The translations under genes and the position numbers were made by a program. From NCBI GenBank assembly GCA_963970005.1, contig CAXAMN010006668.1:1124940-1188939 (forward strand): a DNA stretch of 64,000 nt, written 5' to 3'. This stretch comes from Durusdinium trenchii (lineage: Eukaryota > Sar > Dinophyceae > Suessiales > Symbiodiniaceae). How positions within the stretch are numbered: position 1 is the stretch's first letter; each line of letters begins with the position of its first letter. Below, in pieces: positions 52,661 through 62,888 of the stretch. The notes under the pieces were generated by a model. That model did not search any database. It saw nothing but the letters and a program-made list of their open reading frames with translations, and was not told the DNA's origin.

Positions 52661-52844
52661 TAACTTATTCGGAAGTTATAGAACTTAAGAAAACAACCAA
52701 AATAACTTTGAAATAAGTTCGAAATAACTTCCAATAACTTCAATTTTTTTTTGAAAACCCTTCAATGTTTTTTTGAAAACCCAATAAAAATTACCTATTT
52801 TCAATATAGTTGCCGCTCGCTGAGACCAACCTGCTCAGTGCAAA

Positions 52845-52896
52845 GCGGTGAACACCGCACTTTCATGTTACAATAAACCATGGCGGTGGACACCGC
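52845..52896. repeat. GCGGT/ACCGC hairpins, group near the left end (loops GAAC, GGAC)
   Basis: 52845-52858 and 52883-52896, each a 5-bp stem and 4-nt loop, inside a duplicated stretch with ACTTTCATGT. Just after the transposase stop. Confidence 0.85.
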
Positions 52897-52950
52897 ACTT
52901 TCATGTAACAACAGAACCCCGTAGAGGCATCTCATTGTTTCTGCCACGCG

Positions 52951-54988
52951 CTATCGGAGAAGGTAGATTTGGCCATCGTCTGCGCATGCGAAAGAGACAG
53001 CGGCCATGTGCATGACAATCTCGACAGGAATCAAGACTGCACGGTTCCCATTGCTCCACTTCGACCAAGACATCTCGGGGCCGCGACTCAGTAAACGGTC
53101 GTGTTGTAAAGCCAAGACCTCACCACTGCCATCGCGAAGCATGCACGCCAAGATCTTGTAAGCGGCGTCCTGCCCCTCCAAAAAGAAATCGCCAGCTGAA
53201 ATGGTTCCCCATGGGCAATACATGCACTTGCTGATGGTGACATGTTCCCCCAGCACATCAGGAGGGAGGAGTGCAGATGGGCTTGACAAAACTTCGTGAT
53301 CGGGCATGTCCTCTGTCAACCGAAGGCATTGTTCCGCATCAGCCTCAAGCCACCGGAGCAAGACTGATTTTTCGAAGTCTTGCAACTTCACAATGTTCTC
53401 GGCAATGGAAATGAATTTCTTGTTTTTCCGTTCGCAAGTGAAACAGTCCAGCATGCAAGCCGATGCAGCAACCTGAGCTTCCAAGTGGAAAGCGTAATGA
53501 TGTTTGGGCCTGGCAGCTTCGCTTGCGTATGCTGCTTTAAAAGCTTGGAAATGGGAACGTTGCGCATCGCTCAGACCATTTGCTGCCTTGGCATTCTGCT
53601 TGGAGGCCTGGATCTGGAGGCACACCAAATTCAACTTTTCAAGTGATGCACATTGAAGGCTCAATGCCTCTATGCCACTGAGCACCTCTGAAGAAAAGAA
53701 CGCCATCAATGGCAACATGTGAAGCGTTTGACTTGCGTCACCTTTGAAGTCAGAGCCCCTTTTCAATAGCTTGGCAAGTTCTCGAAGTTGAAAAGCAGCG
53801 ATTTTTTTGGATTGGGGCGCGGCCCATGGAAGGGCCAAGAAATTGCCCAGGGCCTCTTGGTTCAACCCTGCATCCATGGCTGCTGAGAAAATCAGGCCCA
53901 ATTCCTGACCCACAATCCCGTTTGAAAAATAGATGTGCATGGCATCGTACTGGACTCGGCTGGGTTGCAAGAATTTCTTGCAAGTAGCGTCCATGACAAA
54001 GCTTTCTGGCACTAGATGCCAGCCACTCAACTTCCTGACAAGGTTTGCCGGAAGTCAATCAAAAAGCATTGCGCAGTACATATACACAAGGTGGACTACG
54101 GGAAACCAAGAGCCGCGACAACAAATTATTCAAAAAACTTGATTTGCAGGAAAGTATCTCAAACTCTTTGAGTCTCGTTGGGCGGTCGGCGTGCTGCTGA
54201 AGGAAAGTCATAGTGTCCTTCACATCCTGGTCTGACTGGATGACAAAGCGGCGGTAGTCGTCTTCCGAAATTGATGGGAAACCTCGCAGGTTGGTTTGCT
54301 GGCCATACACAGCGTTACACCTCAAGCATGGTCGAAGGCCACTGGCACCCTTCGAGCCTGCGGCTGCCTTGATGGCAGCCTCGTCTGCCACCATGTACAA
54401 GCATTGCACCACCACGAGGAAGGGGTTGCTCTTATCAACAGCAAAGCCTGTGAAGTCTTCTGCCATGCACCGAATGACATGACTGACCAGCCCAGCAACT
54501 TTGCCTTTGAGGCTGGCAGTAATTGTGCTCCTGCGCACTGCAACTGGGATCCAACCCAGTTCGGATCTAAGCATGGATGGATGCAAAAAAGAAAAGTACA
54601 GGCAATAGCTGCGTCGTCGGTTGTCGGGTCGTAGAACATTGCCTGGCACGACTTCGTCAAGGTAAACCACTCCAATGGTCGGCCCATTGGCAGCTATCCT
54701 GCGAAGGGCAGAGTGATAATTCGACGACTGTTGGCACCTATGCTCAACAGCGAGAGATAGACGGGTCGTCCAAACTTTGAAGTCTTCACCGCCTTCTGCT
54801 GGCAAAGAGTGTTGTTGAATCAAGGGAAGGACTTCTGGAAAGCGTTGCTCGAGGTGACGACAAACATGAGTTGGCTTGTCCAGCCCTTCCAGTTTAGCTA
54901 GAACTCGCCTCAAGGCTTCGTCGCAGAGTCCGGGAGTTCCGGCACAAGAGCGAAAAGCATTCCCCAGGCTGCCATGCTTTCGTTTCAT
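52951..54988 (-). CDS. DDE-type transposase (CACTA/CMC-like), two exons
   Basis: The upstream part (54988 to about 54150) has VVYLDEVVPGN (Asp111), S-Y-C-L-Y-F-S-F-L and a C-L-R-C knuckle (Cys221, Cys224). The downstream part (about 54027-52951) has Y-D-A-M-H-I-Y-F-S-N-G (Asp29 of that piece), R-P-K-H-H-Y-A-F-H-L and D-C-F-T-C-E-R-K-N-K-K, giving D...D...E in the expected order. Between them the frame is lost; a probable intron ends at the AG in TTGTCAG before GAAGTTGAGTGGC. The donor site is not certain. A frameshift is the alternative to an intron. The start is the first ATG, preceded by a 40-bp tandem repeat. It would cut and paste the element, acting in the nucleus. Confidence 0.7.
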
Positions 54989-54994
54989 GCAATG

Positions 54995-55074
54995 ACATTT
55001 AAATGTTCAAAGGAAAGGTGTGTTGGGGGTTGAAACATTTAAACGTTCAAAGGAAAGGTTTGTTGGGTGTTGAA
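54995..55074. repeat. 40-bp tandem duplication upstream of the transposase
   Basis: Two units, each starting ACATTTAAA and ending GTTGAA, differing at a few positions. Directly before the transposase ATG, so it may be part of its promoter or 5' leader. Confidence 0.8.
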
Positions 55075-55300
55075 ATTATACCAAGCCATGTTTTTGATTA
55101 ATGACTCCCAGGATTCTTGATCTTGAACCAGCGCTTGAAAATCACAATCTGTCCCCTCCCCTCCCCGGCCTGTGAATTCACAGCCCATTGCTAATGAGCC
55201 ACCTACCCCCATGGTTGTCAAAAGGTTTACCTAAATAACACTTGGGGGGGCACCCAAAGTGTTTGTGGTGATTCTTGTTTTGGGAGGAAATACCATACAC

Positions 55301-55346
55301 GCGGTAATAACCGCAGGCGGTAATGACCGCAGGCGGTAATGACCGC
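55301..55346. repeat. GCGGT/ACCGC hairpins, between gene 4 and transposase (loops AATA, AATG, AATG)
   Basis: 55301-55314, 55317-55330, 55333-55346, in tandem with a 16-bp step. Confidence 0.9.
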
Positions 55347-55383
55347 AGGTTCTACATAGGCTGCAAATCTTTTTCCACAGAGC

Positions 55384-56090
55384 TCACCAGTTCTTCGGGT
55401 TGTAGTACCAGTCATACCAGTCAGCATGGAAACCTCCTCTCTTCTTCTTGCGGCCACCATGCTCCCGTTCCCACTGCTCCCTCTTGCTGCGCCGCCTGTA
55501 GCCCTGTGCTGCTTGCCATTGTGCTGGGTCTTGCCAGTGCCAGTCATGCTGCCACCAGTCATTGACATTGCCATCATCTTGTTGAGGAGTCAGTCCAGGA
55601 GGAGGCTGCATAGAGCCAGCAACGCTAGCAGAAGGTTGCGCAGAGCCAGCAGGCATAGCGCTTGTTCCTCTCGAGAAACGGGCAAAACAATCATTCATAT
55701 CGCTGCTTCCTGAAAACAGTGACTCTTTTTGTCAACCAAACATCTTTTGGTTTGGGGTTACTTCTAGATGCTGGGTCCTCTGTCTTGAGGTAGATGAACT
55801 TGAGGCGAAGGCGTGGGTCGAAACTGAGGTAGGTGTTCAGGGGCAAAGCCAGGCTGTGGAGGAAGCCCTTGCTGAGGTTCCTGCTGAGGAGCGTACTGAG
55901 GCAAAACACTGGGTGTTCCAGGTGAAAGGCCTTTTGCTTGCAAGGTTGGGCCGGGGGCCTGCTCAGGCTCTGCTGTTGAACGTGCTATGGCTGCGGCCAG
56001 GACATCCACAAAAGCGGGAGTCGCAAGGCGCCACGGGGGAACTTCTGCTGCAGGTTCATCTGGCGAAACAGGGGAGGGCGGCGCAGACAT
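55384..56090 (-). CDS. Transposon gene 4, Pro/Gln-rich protein with a basic tail, two exons
   Basis: Exon 1 starts at about 56090 (MSAPPSPVSPDEPAAEVPPW), has a helix T-P-A-F-V-D-V-L-A-A-A-I-A-R, and is then rich in Pro and Gln to about 55770. A probable intron ends in TTTTCAG near 55712. Exon 2 reads S-S-D-M-N-D-C-F-A-R-F, then D-W-W-Q-H-D-W-H-W and a basic G-G-R-K-K-K-R-G-G, a likely nuclear localisation signal, and ends F-H-A-D-W-Y-D-W-Y-Y-N-P-K-N-W. Not recognised. Three hairpins lie 38 bases after its stop. Confidence 0.5.
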
Positions 56091-56533
56091 TATGCTGCTG
56101 CAGTGATGGTGATAGTGATAGTGTTTGTTGGTACACTGCGTGCCAAAATGGGACTGCTTATATGTTTGCCATGCGCTATATTGTGCTGTATTGATGCCAT
56201 GTGTATATTGTGCTGTGTTGATGCCGTGTGTTTTTCTGTTTGCCATATGGTTTCTTTTTGAGCTGCTGGGATTGAACCTGCCAACAAGCAAGCAGACATA
56301 TTCATTTGTTTCATCTTGCCGCAAGCTTTCCTATTGCAGACAGCAAGAACCAAAAGAGTCCCTAGTTCAGTAGCAGTTCGGCATGCTTAAAATCAATTTC
56401 TTCAAAGCCACGAATCAACAGGATTAGATCGAGAGCAATGCATATATTAACAGATCAAGCGCACCAAAACGCACATATCTGTCAACGCGCTCTTGGAAGC
56501 ACATCTAACCTCACAAGAACCTGTTTCTCGATA

Positions 56534-56599
56534 GCGGTGAGGACCGCAGATTTGTACTGTTTTGGTTTTCCTCTGTTTGTCTAGAGCGGTGAGGACCGC
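56534..56599. repeat. GCGGT/ACCGC hairpins, between genes 3 and 4 (loop GAGG twice)
   Basis: 56534-56547 and 56586-56599, each followed by AGATTTGTACTGTTTTGG, a 52-bp duplication. Confidence 0.9.
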
Positions 56600-57029
56600 A
56601 GATTTGTACTGTTTTGGGTTTCCTTCAAAGCAAACTCGAATGCGACAGACGTCAAAAATCATTTTTCACCCGAGCTCATATCCTAAGCTCAAACTGTGTC
56701 AAAAACCTTGTCAGCGCGTTTCAGCTGCTTGCTGCCATGTGCTGGCTGCTTCAAAAGAAGGTTGGTTCCGGGATCATCTTGCCATGCTTCAAGCAAGGTT
56801 TGAGGTGTGCCTTCTTGACTGTCAGGACATCGAGGAGTGTAGTTGTGGGGTGCGTCTTGACCATCGCCTCTCCGCGAATCACCAGTCCACATTGTTCAAG
56901 CTCAACCTTAGCAAAAAAATGACTGTCTTCGGCAAAGCCCCCTGTTTGAGAGAAGGCCGCATAACAAACAAAGGCCTCACATTTCACCCACTTAAGCGAC
57001 AGGATTTCTTTCACCTATATAGAATCACT

Positions 57030-57527
57030 TCACATTCCAACACCTGTATAAAGCCGAGGTGCATTTGTAAAGCTGTGTCGAATCTTCTTCACGACATTCG
57101 ACTTCAATTCACTCATGGAAAGGGATTTGGTCTCCATATACGGTTTCACAACCTCCTCCCCATCACGATCAAGGATAAACATCTTAAGTTTCTTCTTGTC
57201 CTTGGTCTGTTCAGCCTCAATGATGAACTCATGCTTGTAGAGCGCTTGCACCACCACCCAGAACTTCGGCAGGTTCTTGCACTGAAGAACAACCCCTTTG
57301 CGATCCTGGTCCTCCACCACTTTCTTCACCAAAAACTTGAAAGACTTGTTTTGCTCAAAAGATAGGATCACTTCGTGCTCCTCCCGCGTTGGGTCGTACT
57401 TGCTGCTGTGCTCGGACAAGAGGTTTTCGACCTTCTTGGCACACTCAGGGCCACACATACGCCAAACTCCACCACACAAGGCCCCCTTCACTGCTGTGGC
57501 CTGCGCACACAACTTAAACTGCGCCAT
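57030..57527 (-). CDS. Transposon gene 3, hypothetical 165-residue protein
   Basis: The frame is open far upstream through a minisatellite and an assembly gap, so the ATG at 57527 (M-A-Q-F-K-L-C-A-Q) is preferred. The body is an ordered alpha/beta sequence (E-V-I-L-S-F-E-Q-N-K-S-F-K-F-L-V-K-K-V-V, L-P-K-F-W-V-V-V-Q-A-L, K-L-K-M-F-I-L-D-R-D-G). No known family. Highly charged; may bind nucleic acid, but that is a guess. Confidence 0.5.
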   Translation of the reverse strand: MAQFKLCAQATAVKGALCGGVWRMCGPECAKKVENLLSEHSSKYDPTREEHEVILSFEQNKSFKFLVKKVVEDQDRKGVVLQCKNLPKFWVVVQALYKHEFIIEAEQTKDKKKLKMFILDRDGEEVVKPYMETKSLSMSELKSNVVKKIRHSFTNAPRLYTGVGM

Positions 57528-57644
57528 GCTGCCTTCCTGCTTGACTCGAGTATTTGAAAAGAGCTCAACGGACAATGGAAAACTGAAAAACAACACCTGG
57601 AAATTTTGAAGACAAGGGGAGGGTGGGCGGGGATGTGTGGTATA

Positions 57645-57850
57645 CGGGTCGTATACGGACGGTATACGGTGGTATACGGGGGGCGTGGTGGTATACGGAT
57701 GGTATACGGCTGGTATACGGAGGTATACGGCTGGGATCCTGCCATGGTATACGGATGGTATACGGACGNNNNNNNNNNGGTATACGGCTGGGATCCTGCC
57801 ATGGTATACGGATGGTATACGGACGGTATACGGTGGTATACGGGTGGCTT
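57645..57850. repeat. GGTATACGG minisatellite
   Basis: About 16 copies of GGTATACGG (palindromic core GTATAC) spaced by 0-14 bases. A longer block with GCTGGGATCCTGCCATGG is present on both sides of a 10-N gap (57769-57778). It lies about 110 bases upstream of the gene 3 ATG. Confidence 0.85.
57769..57778. other. Assembly gap (10 N)
   Basis: Unknown bases inside the minisatellite; the flanking duplication suggests a collapsed or unresolved repeat. Confidence 1.
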
Positions 57851-57996
57851 CCTGTAATTTGCTGGTTTTTGTGGTCCGAGTTATGCAGGACTGGGGGACC
57901 TGCATCACCAGCACCTTGCAGTAATTTGAAAAAAGTGAGTTTGATATTTCACAATTGTTTCAACTTACATTAATAGACTTTCGAGCCAAAACCCAG

Positions 57997-58019
57997 AAAA
58001 GTCTATTTAATAGACTTTT
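57997..58019. repeat. Perfect palindrome with 11-bp arms
   Basis: AAAAGTCTATT, one T, AATAGACTTTT. A shorter relative (TTAATAGACTTT) lies just to the left at 57970-57981. Confidence 0.85.
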
Positions 58020-58465
58020 GTTTTTAGCCCGAAAGTTTATTGGTTCTTGGCCATGACAACTTGTTGGGAATATTGCATTGAATTAGTCTGGTGGTTTCCC
58101 GGCGGGCGCTCAGCTTGGTTGCCAACCCGAGAGGAAAATTGCCAAGCTTGGTATAGATGGATAATTTTCCACTTTAGGTTCACTTTCAACAAGTGTCCTG
58201 GGGACCCGGTTTTTTAGTATAGATGCGTTTATTCACTAGTACTAGTACACACTCCTTTATAGTGATGTGGTGAAATGAAATCTGATGGTAGCGGAGCAGA
58301 GCCTTTGCCTTTTAAACTTTTCATGGAGCCACCTGGCAGGCGTTGAATGATTCTGGGAAGGATACGGATGGGAACGGATGTGGTAGCGGAGAAAGGAAAG
58401 AAAGAGACCAAGGCCTCACTGACCAGACAGGTTACCATGTCAAATTAGCACATTGCAAAAACTAA

Positions 58466-58513
58466 GCGGTGAGAACCGCAGAGCGGTGAGAACCGCAGAG
58501 CGATGAGAACCGC
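58466..58513. repeat. GCGGT/ACCGC hairpins, between genes 2 and 3 (loop GAGA three times)
   Basis: 58466-58479, 58483-58496 and 58500-58513 (the last with GCGAT, one mismatch), in tandem with a 17-bp step. GAGA is a GNRA tetraloop. Confidence 0.9.
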
Positions 58514-58642
58514 AATGCCATGAAAGCAACTCAATGAGAGAAGCTCCCTTTTCCCCATCGCATTCGATCAACTTCGTGCCCTGGCCCAAGGATTGACAAT
58601 CCTTACAGGGCAAAGGATCACCCTCGTTGCGCCCCTGCCTGC

Positions 58643-60014
58643 TCAGCTCCCCTCAGCCTGTCGCCGGGCAGCTGCAGCCAATGAAGCCAGACCAGACTCG
58701 CCAAGCGTTTCCATCAGCTGGTCCACCTTGACTTGGTCCTTCATGGCCTGCTTCAGTTCCCCCAAGAATTTCGAGAAGACCTCGTCAGTAAGCTCAAAGT
58801 CTTCGACCTTCTTCTCCTTGGAGATGGCCTGAGAAACCTTCTTTCGCATCTTCTTGGCCAAATCGATGTAAGCCTTGCCCGTGGCAATCAGCCCCATCAG
58901 CTCTGGAGTGCATGTCGACGACTTCTTTTCGAGCTTTGAGGCTGCAGTGAGTGGTGTCTGCAATTGCTTGATGACCTTGTCGGCGAGCTTCTTCTGCGCA
59001 CTGTTGTGCTTCTTGATCAAAGACTTGGTCTCCTTGTCATTCTTGGGCTCTTCCAGCTTCCTTTTCTGGCCATGCTTGGAATCCTCACTTTCAGAGTCCA
59101 TGCTCTTCAGGTCATCCTCGGAGTCCTTGTCATCATCCTGGTCCTTGGCAGCCCTGCGAACTTTTCGAGTAGCCGTCTGAAGCCTCTCGCGGACCTGCTC
59201 CATCAGGTGACTGTGGTTCACTTCGAGAACCCCAACTCGATATACCGTCCCAAACCTGGAATGAAGAAATCAAAACAAAGCCGGTGAGAAAAATATTGAC
59301 GGGCGTTGTTATTTGAAGGCTTTGATACAAACAAGCCTGCAAAAAGCAGACAAGGAGCAAGGGATCTTGTCGCTGCTCGGCGCGCTCACGGATAGGCTGC
59401 AGGTCATACCCCTTTTTTTCGTAGACGGAGAGGGGCAAAAATTTGCCAGTGTCTTTCTTCTCGGTCAAGAAAACCTCCCTCTTCACCAAGCTTTCCTGTA
59501 GCAACCCCTGAAGCTTGGAGAACCGGAGTTTGCCGTCCGGGTCCTGAGCTCGAAGCTCACAAGCTTTGGCGTAGAAAGCCTGCTGCTCTTGGGCGCTCAA
59601 AGCGGAAAAGCCCGTGTTTGGAACATTGTAGTGCCGGTACAGGCTTGTGGTCACACTGTTGCAAGCTGAACATGTCAGCCCGCTGTGGCCCTTCTTTCGA
59701 ACAACCTTCTCAGCCTTCAGGTTCACTGTCCGGTTGCACTTGACACAGTAACCTGCCTGATCGCCGAGGCCCTTCAGGTCGTCCCAAGCACTTTTGGCCA
59801 AGGCCAGGGTGGAGCTTGGTGGAACATACTTCACAATGGCCCCAGAGTTGGGCAGCAAGACATCAGTTTCCTTTTGCTCCACCTGGACCTGGGCATCGCC
59901 AGGCATTTGGCTGTTAGCCGAAAGAGGGCATAGATCTTCTGAAGGTGGCTCGCAAGGCGGCTGACCAAGATTGGCAATGTGCTGCTCCATTTCATCCATC
60001 TGCTGGGTGGCCAT
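58643..60014 (-). CDS. Transposon gene 2, zinc-ribbon protein with a coiled-coil C-terminus, two exons
   Basis: Exon 1 (ATG 60014; a TTG at 60044 would also be in frame) has a helix, then G-Y-C-V-K-C-N-R and L-T-C-S-A-C-N-S, two C-x-x-C pairs 20-odd residues apart, a zinc ribbon. S-L-Y-R-H-Y-N-V and an all-helical block follow, ending R-E-R-A-E-Q-R-Q. A probable intron runs to TTCATTCCAG near 59246; exon 2 then reads F-G-T-V-Y-R-V-G-V-L-E-V-N-H-S-H, a lysine-rich charged region and a helical end with E-L-K-Q-A-M-K-D-Q-V-K-V-D. Likely nuclear and nucleic-acid binding. Two truncated leader-like strings lie upstream. Confidence 0.55.
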
Positions 60015-60061
60015 CTGGAAGACTTCAAGGCACAGGGGCACCAAATTGGTTGAGAGCGATT

Positions 60062-60172
60062 GCGGTGAAAACCGCGAACAACAAAATGGCTACAGAGTCG
60101 GCCAAACTCGGTCAACTGGACATCAAACAAAGTACTGCGTGAATGGTTGAAAGCGATTGCGGTGAGAACCGC
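60062..60172. repeat. GCGGT/ACCGC hairpins, between genes 1 and 2 (loops GAAA, GAGA)
   Basis: 60062-60075 and 60159-60172, within a 97-bp duplication. Each is followed by GAACAACAAAATGGCTACAG. Confidence 0.9.
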
Positions 60173-60192
60173 GAACAACAAAATGGCTACAG
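60082..60192 (-). other. Two copies of the 5' part of a spliced-leader-like sequence
   Basis: CTGTAGCCATTTTG at 60095-60082 and 60192-60179 on the minus strand equals the first 14 leader bases after the cap-proximal one with one mismatch, in the sense direction of gene 2. The rest of the leader is absent. The two are not independent because they sit in a 97-bp duplication. Confidence 0.35.
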
Positions 60193-60953
60193 TGTGAAGG
60201 GAGTGATGTCTACCAAACATCCAAAGAAGACTGTGTGATGGCACAAGCATTTGACGCGTTTCAAAAAGCGTAGAGGCTTCAAGAAACAAGTTGTCCTGGC
60301 ACAGCTGCTACAGCAACTGACTAAACTATGCATCTAATCTAAGTGTGCAAACAGCGGCCACTTGCAGATGGCCTTTAATTGTGATCAATGTCGAAGAATA
60401 CTGCGTTCATTCTTCGCAGTTTTTTTCTGGGAGGCTCAGGCTCAGGCTCAGGTTGCTCACGGGCAGCCTCGTCTGCTTCCCATTCCCGTCGCAAACGCAC
60501 GGCGCGCTGCAGACGATTTGCAAACTGCTTGGCGCTGTTGGAATCCTATAGCGACTTGGCAAGGAAAAAGTACTATATTCCACTAACCCTATCCACCACA
60601 AGCCAAAACCGTTCAAAACTAGGCATTTCAATGGCAAGAAACTGATGCTTGTAGCTCAGCAATCCTTCCTTCCAGAAATTCGATGCTATATCGTTGGGCC
60701 AAGATGGTTTGAACTTGTTGCCATCGCGGCGGTGGCGACATCGCTCGGATGGTTTTTTGAGCAAAAACCTACAAATTTGCAACTTGGGACTTCATCAGGC
60801 TTCTCAGCAAGCTGCTTTAAAAGAAGCTGTCATGAAAATATAGCGTGAACAAAGGGCGCTGTTACGGTGTTTTCCCTGTCCCCCACTGCGGTTGGCCAGC
60901 AAAGGCTTTAGGTTCAAAGCGCCTGGCCAAGATGCAAATTGGAATCAAAAGAG

Positions 60954-62363
60954 TCACTGGCCGTTGCCATACTTCAGATCCCATTCAGCGCTGGCGGTCC
61001 GCGAGGCTTTGCGGGCGGCCAGCTTGCAAGCTTCCAAGGGTCGCTTCTGGGATTTTGCCAGATCGAAGGCTTTGTGGTAAGCGCGAGAAGTGAAACACTT
61101 CCTGGACATGTTCAGATTGGAGTGCGTCTCCTTCTTGGTCATTTTCTTCGCCGCCTTCTTCTTGCAAGAAGCCTTGGGCTTGGCTTTTGCTTTCGACTTG
61201 CTGGCAGGCTTTGCTTTGGCCTTGCCCTTGGCTTTTGGCTTTGGAGACTTCACATTCTCCTCGGCCGCAGCTGCTAGCTCTGATTGCAAAGCCTTCAACG
61301 AAGCCTCCACTTTGCCAACACCAGAGGGCTGTGCCTCTTGGTCATTCACTGCAGGGCTGTCATTGTCAGCAAGGGCCAGCGGCGTCTTTGAACTCGCAAC
61401 TGTGGGCAAGACCATCTCAAGCTCAGGAGAGGCCTTGAAAGGCAACGCTGTCTTGGCAGTCTTGGGCTGCAAATAGTCGATGCGAGGCTCTTGCGAGCGA
61501 TCGCTGCACCCATTGCCTCGCATCAACATGGCACCAATGGCTGCCAAGGCACTTTCAAAGCCATTTCCTGACCCATAGCTGGCGGCTGGTGTGCTGGAAG
61601 TCGAGCTGACCATCCGCAAACGCATGGACGCTACTGTAGAGAAAAACAAATCCGTGTCAATCGGTGGCTTGATGGGTTCCTCCTTTGCAAAGACCCTCTT
61701 GTAGTCTGAGAATTCCATAGGGTCAGAAGGGAGATCTTCCAACAAAGTCTTGGGTGGCTTTCCGCCCCCACTGTGCAAATACTTCTTGAACAAGGGTTTG
61801 GAAGCCTTCAACGCATGCCCTTGCTCTTGGAGAACCAAAGCCTGACCATCGCTGAGGGTTTTGGACCAATCACCCCAGTAGACCAAAGCAACCACCACAG
61901 CTATTGTCTTCTCACTTGGTGCCCACAAACCCATATTGGATAGATGCCTTGCCAATGAAGCCAGTGCGCGCTCACGTCGCCCATGATGACAATCTCCCAA
62001 AAGGAGAGACCAATGACTTTCGCACAGGTAATAAACAAGGCTTGTCCAGTCCTGCATGTTGGCCCTTCTGCTTTTCGACTCGGAGGGCAGATGGAAGTCA
62101 TCTCCATCCGCTTTCGAAGTCAAACACGACATCAAAGTATCTTTTGTGGACTGAGACAAGCATGTGCTGCTGACCTGGGAAGAGACAACTGCTGCATCCT
62201 CCACAGTGAAACTCACCGTCTCCATGATCTTCAACAATTGCGCTTGCTGCTTCTCCTCCAATGCAGCAGCGTTGGAAAGGTGGCGAACATTCGACAGGAA
62301 CTTGTCCGTCGCTGTGAGCGCCTTCTGCAAGGCGGCCAGTGTCATGGCTCCAATAAACCCCAA
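60954..62363 (-). CDS. Transposon gene 1, hypothetical 469-residue protein with Lys/Ala-rich tail
   Basis: Intact frame from ATG 62363 (a second ATG at 62345 is as likely). The first 200 residues are helical (L-A-A-L-Q-K-A-L-T-A-T-D-K-F-L), with Y-L-C-E-S-H-W-S-L-L-L-G-D-C-H-H and V-V-A-L-V-Y-W-G-D-W. The middle is low complexity, and residues about 385-430 are Lys/Ala/Pro repeats (K-P-K-A-K-G-K-A-K-A-K-P), a histone-H1-like tail that could bind DNA. No known family. A cluster of hairpins begins 43 bases upstream. Confidence 0.55.
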   Translation of the reverse strand: MGFIGAMTLAALQKALTATDKFLSNVRHLSNAAALEEKQQAQLLKIMETVSFTVEDAAVVSSQVSSTCLSQSTKDTLMSCLTSKADGDDFHLPSESKSRRANMQDWTSLVYYLCESHWSLLLGDCHHGRRERALASLARHLSNMGLWAPSEKTIAVVVALVYWGDWSKTLSDGQALVLQEQGHALKASKPLFKKYLHSGGGKPPKTLLEDLPSDPMEFSDYKRVFAKEEPIKPPIDTDLFFSTVASMRLRMVSSTSSTPAASYGSGNGFESALAAIGAMLMRGNGCSDRSQEPRIDYLQPKTAKTALPFKASPELEMVLPTVASSKTPLALADNDSPAVNDQEAQPSGVGKVEASLKALQSELAAAAEENVKSPKPKAKGKAKAKPASKSKAKAKPKASCKKKAAKKMTKKETHSNLNMSRKCFTSRAYHKAFDLAKSQKRPLEACKLAARKASRTASAEWDLKYGNGQ

Positions 62364-62405
62364 ACCTGCAGAGCCAATCCTTTCAGGGCGGCACGATATT
62401 GCATG

Positions 62406-62532
62406 GCGGTGAAAACCGCACCATGGCGGTGAAAAACCGCATTATAAGGCGGTGAAAACATGGCGGTGAAAACCGCACCATGGCGGTGAAAACCGCATTT
62501 TAGAGCCGTGAAAACATGGCGGCAAAAACCGC
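62406..62532. repeat. GCGGT/ACCGC hairpins, upstream of gene 1 (loop GAAA)
   Basis: Perfect copies at 62406-62419, 62463-62476 and 62483-62496, one with a 5-nt loop at 62426-62440, a mismatched one at 62519-62532, and two left-arm-only versions in between. GAAA is a GNRA tetraloop. Confidence 0.9.
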
Positions 62533-62844
62533 AATGAAAATGGCAAACCAAAACAGTTATAAACACATATTATATGAACTGAGAAGGTTGGTTCAGCGGC
62601 GCAACTTTTGCCTATCAACCAATTAAAAAGCTGGTCGGTTTTCTATAGAAAACCGACCAGATTTTTGTGAAAAAATAACTTCAAAATAAGTTCAAAATAA
62701 CTTCCATTAAGTTAGGGGAAAAATATTGAAACAAGTTCTTAAGTAACTTGTAACTTTCTGCAGAAGTCTTCAGAAGTTACACTACTTCTAGTATAGTTAG
62801 ACAGGTTCTGAGCAAGATATTGAATTTGCAAGTGAGTTACAACC

Positions 62845-62888
62845 CACTTTTAAGTCCTCCTACTCCAAAGCACACCCAAGCAAGCACA
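62845..62888 (-). repeat. Right terminal inverted repeat
   Basis: On the minus strand it starts TGTGCTTGCTTGGGTGTGC. It shares 11 exact bases with the left end; the boundary was set by the CTG duplication. Confidence 0.6.

Noticed and set aside
57030..57914. Full 294-codon frame as the gene 3 product
   Set aside because: Its first 120 codons are the GTATAC minisatellite and a gap, giving Tyr/Arg/Ile repeats. ATG 57527 gives a normal protein.
52701..62715. 40-bp AT-rich direct repeats (AATAACTT...AATAAGTTC) near both transposon ends as LTRs
   Set aside because: Too short, internal to the inverted repeats, and there is no retroviral-type gene inside. They may be subterminal repeats.
52651..62834. 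CACTTGCAA/TTGCAAGTG as the true transposon ends
   Set aside because: No target duplication fits at these positions, whereas the ends 15-55 bases further out give a CTG duplication and restore the LINE frame.
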